DNA from: Planctomycetota bacterium
GTDB taxonomy: Bacteria; Planctomycetota; Brocadiia; JAADGH01
Reading direction: 5' to 3'
Assembly: GCA_013152475.1 (NCBI GenBank)
Contig: JAADGH010000241.1
Location: 1-53,132, forward strand
Length of the DNA: 53,132 nucleotides
Shown one piece after another: positions 8,613 to 15,471 of the stretch (the stretch's first letter is position 1; every line of letters begins with the position of its first letter). The notes under the pieces are model-generated. The model had not been told where the DNA came from. It searched no databases and saw nothing but the letters and a program-made list of their open reading frames with translations. The translations under genes were made by a program, and so were the position numbers.

Positions 8613-9556
8613 TGCGAGTGGTTGTGCCGCCAATCAAGAGTCAGGGGATCAAGACCAAGCTGGTCCCGTGGATTCAGGCGCTTGTGCCCGAAGTCGACGG
8701 GCGTTGGGTGGAGCCGTTTCTTGGAACGGGAGTAGTTGCTTTCAATTCAGGCTTCGACAAGGCCCTTCTGAGTGACACAAATCCTCACATCATCCGGTTC
8801 TACCAACAGGTGAAGGAGGGCCGTATCCGTTCTGCAAGCGCCCGCAGGTACTTGGAGGAGGAAGGAAAGAAACTCAGGACTGCCGGGAACAACGGCTATG
8901 ATCACTTCAATGTTGTCAAGAATCGGTTCAACGCCAATCACGATCCGCTTGATTTTCTTTTCCTCTCACGCGCGGGTTTCAACGGCATGATGCGCTTCAA
9001 CAAGAAGGGAGAATGGAACATTCCTTTCTGCAAGAAGCCAAATCGGTTCAGCAAATCCTATATCACGAAAATCGCAAACCAGGTGCATGACGCTGCGTGT
9101 CTCATACAAAAGGACTGGCAGTTCCTCAACCTGTCCTTTGATCAGATCATTCCCCAAGCCGAAGAGAATGACATCATCTATTGCGATCCGCCATACTCTG
9201 GACGATATGTTGACTACTACAACGGCTGGTCCGAAGAGGACGAGCAGCGGCTTTTTGATCTGTTGTCCGCAACCAAGGCGAAGTTTATTCTGTCCACATG
9301 GCATCACAATGACTACCGAGAAAACGATATGATTTCCAAGTACTGGAATAGTTTCAATATCGTCACCCGTGATCACTTTTACCATTCGGGCGGCAAGATC
9401 GAGAATCGCAGATCGATCGTTGAGGCACTTGTGTTCAACTTTGATGCCAACGTCAGAGAACACAATCACGGTATTGAGCCGAAGCCAGAGCAACTCTTGA
9501 TTTTCGAGCAACGGGAGCAGTATATCACCCAACAGTTGGTCCGACCCGACGTGTGA
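8612..9556 (+). CDS. M.EcoRV-like adenine-N6 DNA methyltransferase (D12/Dam class)
   Basis: The 314-residue protein starts at GTG 8612, overlapping the nuclease stop by one base, with GGAG nine bases upstream. VPPIKSQGIKTKLVP at the N-terminus, the AdoMet-binding EPFLGTGVVAFN, the LDFLFLSRAGFNGM and PFCKKPNRF stretches, the catalytic CDPPY and the late STWHHNDYREN are all hallmarks of M.EcoRV and the alpha/D12 adenine methyltransferases. It should methylate adenine in GATATC and protect the host from the adjacent nuclease. Key motifs and length are intact, so activity is likely. Low GC matches the nuclease and contrasts with the next gene. Confidence 0.93.
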   Translation: MRVVVPPIKSQGIKTKLVPWIQALVPEVDGRWVEPFLGTGVVAFNSGFDKALLSDTNPHIIRFYQQVKEGRIRSASARRYLEEEGKKLRTAGNNGYDHFNVVKNRFNANHDPLDFLFLSRAGFNGMMRFNKKGEWNIPFCKKPNRFSKSYITKIANQVHDAACLIQKDWQFLNLSFDQIIPQAEENDIIYCDPPYSGRYVDYYNGWSEEDEQRLFDLLSATKAKFILSTWHHNDYRENDMISKYWNSFNIVTRDHFYHSGGKIENRRSIVEALVFNFDANVREHNHGIEPKPEQLLIFEQREQYITQQLVRPDV

Positions 9557-9571
9557 GCGTTTGACCTTATC

Positions 9572-11941
9572 GTGGCGATTCCCTTTGACAAGGTGTACTC
9601 AACACTGATGCCGAGCACTCTTTACTTCCCTTACCTTCCCTCCCTCTCCGTCCTGGTCCCCGGCGCGCTGCTCATCATCGCGCTGATCGCCCTGCTGTAC
9701 ATCTGGTCGCAGCCGCGGATTGAATCGCGCCCGCGGAATCTGCTCATGGCCGTGCGGCTGGTCGTGATCCTGCTCATCCTCTTCTGCATCTGCCATCCCC
9801 TCATCCGCATCTTCAAGAGCGAGAAGCTCGAGAGCCTCATCGCCATTGTCATGGACGACTCCCTCAGCATGTCCATCGACGACGAAGTCGGCGGCATCGA
9901 GCGGACCGAGAAGATGCAGCGCAGCGTCTATGGCCCGGAGCACAACCTCATCGACACACTCGGCGAGCACTTCCGCGTGCGGACGTATCGCTTCGCCGGC
10001 GACCTCCGGGACCTGCCCGAGCGGAAGCTCCTGGACACAAAGGGGGATCGGACGAACATCGGCAAGTCCCTTTCCTCCCTTCTGGCCCGGCTGAGCCAGG
10101 AGACGGTCTCCGGCATCATCCTTCTCTCCGACGGCGCCGACAACGGCCGGGAAAACATCTCCCTCGCCGTGAAGGCCTTCCGCGAGAACGGCATGCCGAT
10201 CTACACCGTCGCTCTCGGCGGACAGAAGGACATCAAGGACATCGCCATCACCGACGTCTCCGTCCACCGCGAGGTGATGCTCGACACCATCGTGACCCTC
10301 ACCGTCAAGATCCGCAGCGCCGGCTTCGACGGCGCGAAGGTCCCGGTCCTCCTCAAGCGCGGCCCGCAGGAGATCGCCCGGGCGGATTTGGAGCTGAAGG
10401 GCGGCGCGCAAGAGGTGGAGATCGAGTTCACGCCGAAGGAGGTGGGCCTGCTCGAGTTCGGCCTCGCCATCCCTCCGCAGAAGGGCGAGTTCAACACGGA
10501 AAACAACCGCGAGACGTTCATCATCAACTCGGAGAAGCACAAGATCAAGGTGCTCTACATGGAGGGCACCCAGTACCGCCAGGGCGCGCCCAACGCGCCG
10601 ACCGGCGACGCCTACACCCATTTCAGCGCCCAGGGCCTCCCCGCGCGGGACAAGTGGGAGTATCAGTACCTCGTCCAGGCGCTCGAAGAGGACGCCACCG
10701 TCGAGGTGACGACCCTCTTCCGTGACGATGTCGAGGCGGCGCGCAAAGTCGGCATCAAATGCGTCCGCGACGGATTCCCAAAAACGAAGAAAGAGCTCTA
10801 CAAGTACGACGTCATCATCAGCAGCGACATCGACATCGAATACTTCACCAAGGAGCAGCTCCAAAACACGGTGGACTTCGTCGCCGAGCACGGCGGCGGC
10901 TTCGTCATGATCGGCGGCTACACCGCCTTTGGCGCGGGCGGATACGACGAGTCGGTCATCGATAAGATGCTTCCGGTGGATATGCAGGGCCGGTCCGACC
11001 GCTACGCCGAGGACTACCGCCACCCCTTCCAGTGGAAACTCACGGCAGAAGGCCGGGCGCATCCCATCATGCAGATCGACCCCGACCCGAAGAAGAACGA
11101 GATGATCTGGAAGCAGATGCCGCCCTTCAACGGGTTCAATTACGTCCTCCGCGCCAAGCCGGCGGCGACAGTTCTGGCCGTCCACCCGACCCAGAAGACC
11201 GTCTATGGCCCGTGCGTCATGCTCGCCGTCCAGCAGTACGGCCGCGGCCGGTCCATGGCCTTCTGCACCGACACCACCGCCGGCTGGGGGGTCTATTTCG
11301 AGGAGATGTGGGGCGAGGGCGAGGACAACGAATACTTCCGCAAGTTCTGGCAAAACGCCCTCCGCTGGGTGGCGGCCTACCAGTACAAAGTGCCGAACAA
11401 GCCGGTCCTGGCCAGCACCGACCGGGCAAAGTACGCCCTCGGCGACAAGGCGGAGATCGCCGTGCAGGTGGTGGACGATCAGTACCGCCCCGCCTCCGAC
11501 GCGCAGGCGGGTGTGGCGATCCAACTGCCGAACGAAAAGAGAATCAAGAAGCCTCTCGAGCGCGACGTGAATCGCCCGGGGCGCTACGTCCTGAACTTCC
11601 CCGTCGAGCAGGCGGGCACGTACACCGTCACGGCCTTCGCCAAGCTCCACGGCGAGGACATGGGCCAGGACGTGGTGAAGTTCTCCTGCAAGAAGGTGGA
11701 CCTGGAGAAACGCGATTGCGAAATTAACCGCGCGCTGCTGGCCTACGTCGCGGAGCAGACCGGCGGCAAGTGCGTCCGGCCGGAGGAGATGGACAAGGTC
11801 ATCAGCGAACTGAAGGAATCGACCCACGAGGAGCAGAGCTACGTGGAGAAGTCGTTCTGGGACAACCGGTACTTCTACTCGCTTATCCTCGGCCTGCTGT
11901 GCGTCGAGTGGTTCTTCCGAAGGCGGCAGGGACTACCGTAG
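9572..11941 (+). CDS. VWA-domain membrane protein with glutamine-amidotransferase-like region
   Basis: This protein of up to 789 residues has two N-terminal membrane helices (about residues 28-46 and 61-78). A von Willebrand factor A domain begins with the metal-binding DDSLSMS and continues to about residue 230. A beta-sandwich follows, then a class I glutamine-amidotransferase-like fold (about 320-610, with IMIGGYTAFGAGGY-type sequence but no obvious catalytic triad). The C-terminus is a single helix, so the bulk should face the periplasm. Such proteins occur with MoxR, DUF58, BatA and DUF4175 proteins in planctomycete-like genomes; neither moxR nor DUF58 is in this window. The start is uncertain: GTG 9572 has no ribosome-binding site and ATG 9608 has only a distant AAGGTG. 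The restriction-modification insertion upstream may have altered the native 5' end. Confidence 0.85.
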   Translation: MAIPFDKVYSTLMPSTLYFPYLPSLSVLVPGALLIIALIALLYIWSQPRIESRPRNLLMAVRLVVILLILFCICHPLIRIFKSEKLESLIAIVMDDSLSMSIDDEVGGIERTEKMQRSVYGPEHNLIDTLGEHFRVRTYRFAGDLRDLPERKLLDTKGDRTNIGKSLSSLLARLSQETVSGIILLSDGADNGRENISLAVKAFRENGMPIYTVALGGQKDIKDIAITDVSVHREVMLDTIVTLTVKIRSAGFDGAKVPVLLKRGPQEIARADLELKGGAQEVEIEFTPKEVGLLEFGLAIPPQKGEFNTENNRETFIINSEKHKIKVLYMEGTQYRQGAPNAPTGDAYTHFSAQGLPARDKWEYQYLVQALEEDATVEVTTLFRDDVEAARKVGIKCVRDGFPKTKKELYKYDVIISSDIDIEYFTKEQLQNTVDFVAEHGGGFVMIGGYTAFGAGGYDESVIDKMLPVDMQGRSDRYAEDYRHPFQWKLTAEGRAHPIMQIDPDPKKNEMIWKQMPPFNGFNYVLRAKPAATVLAVHPTQKTVYGPCVMLAVQQYGRGRSMAFCTDTTAGWGVYFEEMWGEGEDNEYFRKFWQNALRWVAAYQYKVPNKPVLASTDRAKYALGDKAEIAVQVVDDQYRPASDAQAGVAIQLPNEKRIKKPLERDVNRPGRYVLNFPVEQAGTYTVTAFAKLHGEDMGQDVVKFSCKKVDLEKRDCEINRALLAYVAEQTGGKCVRPEEMDKVISELKESTHEEQSYVEKSFWDNRYFYSLILGLLCVEWFFRRRQGLP

Positions 11942-11957
11942 ATGGCGGTTGGGGTGG

Positions 11958-12023
11958 TGGAGTGCTGGAGTAATGGAGTCGTGGGATAGGAGAATCCCAA
12001 CACTCCATCACTCCAATACTCCA
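11958..12023. repeat. Long imperfect stem-loop of GGAGT-rich repeat
   Basis: Two 22-base arms (11958-11979 and 12002-12023) pair with four mismatches; both are built on TGGAGT units. The loop contains a second stem, TGGGAT/ATCCCA. The left end GTGGAGTGCTGGAG (11957-11970) is identical over 14 bases to the left end of the multi-hairpin element at 35695. It lies between the VWA gene and the oxidoreductase gene and could act as a terminator or processing site. Confidence 0.6.
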
Positions 12024-12043
12024 CTCAACTCCAGGAGGGGATC

Positions 12044-13072
12044 ATGTTCAAGGTCGGAATTATCGGCGCGGGAAACAACGGCAAGGGCCATGCCCGCTGC
12101 CTGTCAAACATCGAAGGCGTGAAGGTCGTCGGCTTCGCCGATGCCGTGATGGACGCGGCGCAGGCGGCCAGCGACGAGTTTGGTGGAAAGCCGTTCACCA
12201 AGCACAATGATTTGCTCGGCGCGGATGTCGACGCCGTCTGGATCTCTTCGCCGAATTTCATGCACGCCGAGCAGACCATCGACGCGGCAAAAGCCGGGGT
12301 GCATGTCATGTGCGAGAAGCCTATGGGCCTCACCCTCGACGAGTGCGATGCCATGATCGAGGCCCACAAGGCCGCGGGCACAAAGCTCATGATCGGCCAG
12401 TCCACCCGCTATGGTGGATCTCTGAAGAAGCTCCTCGACATGCTGGCGGCCGGCGTCTTCGGCCGGCTCATCGCCTGCTGGAGCACGCGCCTCGGCCACT
12501 ACGCGGCCCCGTCGCCCGGCCACTGGCGTGTCAACCCGAAACTCAGCGGCGGGGTGAAGATGGAGTGGGAGATCCACGAGATCGACGTCCTTCGCTGCAT
12601 CGGCGGCAAGGTGACGTCCGTCTACGGCAGCATGGGCTACAGCCGCGAGGACGTTCCCGACTACGACGACACCTTTGCCGCAATCCTCACCTTCGAGGAC
12701 GGCGCCTTCGGCCGGCTCGACGCCAGCCAGGGGGCGCGAATCGGCTTCAGCAACCGGGGCTTGATGGGAAGCAAGGGGATGGCGTATCTTCATGGGCGAA
12801 ACGAGATTCGATACAAGACCGATGACACGAACGGGATGCAGACCATCGAGGTCCCTCTGAAGGAACACGAAAAGCCGGAGGCCAAGCTCGCGAAGCTGGA
12901 CGAGGACACGGACTTCGTCCGCGCCTGCCAGGAGGACCGCGAGCCGACGATTACCGGCGAGGACGCACGCGTGAACATCGAGATCGCGCTGGCCATCCTG
13001 AACGCATCCGAGCAGAAGCAGGTAATCCCGCTCGATGCGAACCAGCCTCTGCCGAAGATGCCGGAGGTGTGA
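12044..13072 (+). CDS. Gfo/Idh/MocA-family NAD(P)-dependent oxidoreductase
   Basis: The 342-residue protein has a strong AGGAGGGG ribosome-binding site. An N-terminal Rossmann fold carries GIIGAGNNGKGHA, and MCEKPMG is the family's EKP motif. The C-terminal alpha/beta domain includes EIHEIDVLRCIGG, where the His/Asp residues usually lie at the active site. Members oxidise or reduce hydroxyl groups on sugars and inositols; the substrate cannot be told from sequence alone. It is followed within two bases by the TTG start of a PAS sensor gene, and a second family member lies just after that. Confidence 0.9.
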   Translation: MFKVGIIGAGNNGKGHARCLSNIEGVKVVGFADAVMDAAQAASDEFGGKPFTKHNDLLGADVDAVWISSPNFMHAEQTIDAAKAGVHVMCEKPMGLTLDECDAMIEAHKAAGTKLMIGQSTRYGGSLKKLLDMLAAGVFGRLIACWSTRLGHYAAPSPGHWRVNPKLSGGVKMEWEIHEIDVLRCIGGKVTSVYGSMGYSREDVPDYDDTFAAILTFEDGAFGRLDASQGARIGFSNRGLMGSKGMAYLHGRNEIRYKTDDTNGMQTIEVPLKEHEKPEAKLAKLDEDTDFVRACQEDREPTITGEDARVNIEIALAILNASEQKQVIPLDANQPLPKMPEV

Positions 13073-13073
13073 G

Positions 13074-14381
13074 TTGGCTGATCTCTGCCTGTTGACCATT
13101 TTGGAAGGAGCAAACTGGACGATCCTGTTCGGCATCATGGCGGCGGGATTGCTGCTTGGCGCGGCCATCGCCCTGCTCATCCTGTGTCGAATAATCCTCC
13201 CAAAAAAGATACGGAAGGAGACGGAAAAGCTGTCGGAGTCGGTGGAGTGGCTCCGCGAGATATTCAACTCCTCCGGCGACGGCATCGCCATCATCGACAA
13301 AAACCTGGAAATCATCAATGTCAACGACCGGCAGAAGCAGTGGTTCCCCAACGCCAAGCCCGGGAAGACGTGCTACAAAGAGTTCTGCAGCCGCGACCAG
13401 GAAGGCCCGTGCGAAGGCTGCCCCGTGCTGAAGGCCATCGAGACCGGCGAGCCCCACAGCCTCACCGTCCAGGGCACCGACACCCGCGGCCGGCCGCGAT
13501 GGCATGAGATGCTTGCCTCCCCCCTGCGCGATGAATACGGCCGCACCGTCGCCGCCGTGGAGACGGTGCGCAATGTGACCAAGCTCAAGCTCGCCGAGCT
13601 GGAGCAGCAGATGCTTGCCGAGCACCTCCGCCAGACGCACGAGATGGTGGAGAATGTCAGCGACAGTGTGATCGGCACCGACCCCGACCGCGTCATCACC
13701 ATCTGGAACAAGGGCGCCGAAGAAATCTTCGGCTACACCGCCAAGGAGGTGAAGGGAGAGAAGGCGCCCATGCTCTATCCCGAGAGCGAACAGGAGAAGG
13801 TGGCCGAGTTCGTGGACAAAGTCCGCGCCGGCGAGACGGTCCGCAACGTGGAATTTCAGGGGCTTCGCAAGGATGGCACGGTGGTGGATCTCTTGACGAC
13901 ATTGCTTCCTGTCAAGAACCCTGATGGCGAGATCGTGGCGATGTGCGGCATTTCCAAGGACATTACCGAGCGAAAGCGGCTCGAAGATCATCTCCGCTCG
14001 CAGAAGGAGCTTCAGGACAGCCTCATCGAAAACGCCAACGTGATCATCATCGGGTCGGGTCTCAATGGGAACCTGATGCTGCTCAACAAGAAGGCCGAGA
14101 AATCGACGGGGTACTCCAAGAAAGAGCTCCTTGGCCAGGACTGGATCGGCGTCCTGATCCCGAGCGAAAAGCAGGATGACTTCCGCAAGGTCGTTGCATC
14201 GGTGCAGGAGGAAAATTTCCCCGAAACCTACGATTGTCCTATCATCACAAAGGTTGGCATCCGCCGGCGCATCCTCTGGCACAACAGCGCCCTCCGCGAC
14301 AAATCCGGCGCCGTCAGCGGCCTCATCTGTATCGGCGAGGAGCACCCCGACGAGTCGGTGGGTGAGAAATTGCAGATCTAA
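13074..14381 (+). CDS. Membrane-anchored triple-PAS sensor protein without output domain
   Basis: I place the start at TTG 13074 because GGAGG sits six bases upstream and the previous gene stops two bases earlier; an ATG at 13035 would overlap that gene. The 435-residue product has one membrane helix near residues 15-40. It then has three PAS domains at about 55-175, 185-310 and 315-425. The first carries CYKEFCSRDQEGPCEGCPV, a cysteine cluster common in redox- or metal-sensing PAS domains. The protein ends directly after the third PAS: no histidine kinase, GGDEF or other effector is present, and no frame after 14381 continues it. It could be a complete sensory adaptor or a truncated kinase. 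Confidence 0.8.
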   Translation: MADLCLLTILEGANWTILFGIMAAGLLLGAAIALLILCRIILPKKIRKETEKLSESVEWLREIFNSSGDGIAIIDKNLEIINVNDRQKQWFPNAKPGKTCYKEFCSRDQEGPCEGCPVLKAIETGEPHSLTVQGTDTRGRPRWHEMLASPLRDEYGRTVAAVETVRNVTKLKLAELEQQMLAEHLRQTHEMVENVSDSVIGTDPDRVITIWNKGAEEIFGYTAKEVKGEKAPMLYPESEQEKVAEFVDKVRAGETVRNVEFQGLRKDGTVVDLLTTLLPVKNPDGEIVAMCGISKDITERKRLEDHLRSQKELQDSLIENANVIIIGSGLNGNLMLLNKKAEKSTGYSKKELLGQDWIGVLIPSEKQDDFRKVVASVQEENFPETYDCPIITKVGIRRRILWHNSALRDKSGAVSGLICIGEEHPDESVGEKLQI

Positions 14382-14420
14382 CCCAAAGAGGGAAACCCCG
14401 AGTTCAGGAGAAAGGAAATT

Positions 14421-15416
14421 ATGATTAAGTGTGCGTTGATTAGCGGCAGGGGAATGGGGTTGCGTCATGGCCGGAATTTTGCCAACCATCCCGACGCCGA
14501 GTTGGTCGCCGTGTGCGACATGGACCCAACATTGCTCGATAAGGCGAAGGAAGAGTTCGGCGTCCCGGGCTACGCGAGCCTGGACGATCTCCTGGCCAAC
14601 TGCGATGCCGAGCTCATGCTCCTCATCACCAACGAGACGCGGCGCATCGACCCGCTCCGCCAGCTCATCGCCGCCGGCCGCCATGTGTTTACGGAGAAGC
14701 CCTTGTGCGGCATGGAGGGGCAATATCGCGTCCGCGAGGAAGACGCACCCATCGCCTGGCCGGCGATCAAGGAATGGCGCGACTCGGGGCTGAAGTTCGG
14801 GATCGACTACAACTACCGCTTCTTCACGCACTTCCGCAAGCTCCACGACGACGCCGTCGATGGGCGGCTGGGCGAGATTCGGATGGTGCGCGCACGGGCG
14901 CACTTCAACTGCTGGTCGCACGTCATCGACCAGATCCTGTGGACCATGGGCCTGCCCGAATGGGTGAGATGCATCGGCGACCCGTCGGAAGACGGCGGGT
15001 GGCAGCGGATGATCCAGATGCGCTGGGCCAGCGGCGTTGCGGGTGCGCTGGACGGCTCGATGGGCTGGGGCTTCGACGACCACCCCCTCCGCATCATGAT
15101 CTGCGGTACGGAAAGCTACGCCGAGGCGCGCGGCTTGGACGGATGGTACCGTCGCGGCAAGGCCAACGCGTGGAAGCAGGAGGACGAAGAGCTGTGGGAG
15201 GGCGAGAGCGAAGGCGAGTGGGGGCAGTATGAAGCGTCTTTCCCCCGCATGGCCGACGGCGTCATCCAGGCGATGAGGGAGGACAAGCCCTTCCCCGCCG
15301 ACGGCGAGGCCGCATGGAACGAGCTGCTCTTCGAGGCCGCCGTCCACCGCTCCGCCATGCGCGACGGCGAGCGCGTGTGCCTGGCCGACATTGAGGCCGA
15401 CGCCGCGAAGGGCTGA
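14421..15416 (+). CDS. Gfo/Idh/MocA-family oxidoreductase, divergent
   Basis: This 331-residue protein has AGGAGAAAGGA upstream of its ATG. The dinucleotide-binding loop reads ISGRGMGLRHG in place of the usual GxGxxG spacing, and TEKPLCG is the EKP motif. The central DYNYRFFTHFRKLHDD and the HVIDQILWTMG segment place it in the C-terminal domain of the family. It follows the PAS gene by 39 bases and precedes a secreted GH39-like enzyme, so a role in converting the released sugar is plausible. The substrate is unknown. Confidence 0.85.
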   Translation: MIKCALISGRGMGLRHGRNFANHPDAELVAVCDMDPTLLDKAKEEFGVPGYASLDDLLANCDAELMLLITNETRRIDPLRQLIAAGRHVFTEKPLCGMEGQYRVREEDAPIAWPAIKEWRDSGLKFGIDYNYRFFTHFRKLHDDAVDGRLGEIRMVRARAHFNCWSHVIDQILWTMGLPEWVRCIGDPSEDGGWQRMIQMRWASGVAGALDGSMGWGFDDHPLRIMICGTESYAEARGLDGWYRRGKANAWKQEDEELWEGESEGEWGQYEASFPRMADGVIQAMREDKPFPADGEAAWNELLFEAAVHRSAMRDGERVCLADIEADAAKG

Positions 15417-15471
15417 ATGCCGGAACGAGCGCAGGCCGTTTTGCCGATTCCCTGCATTTTGGAACCACATT

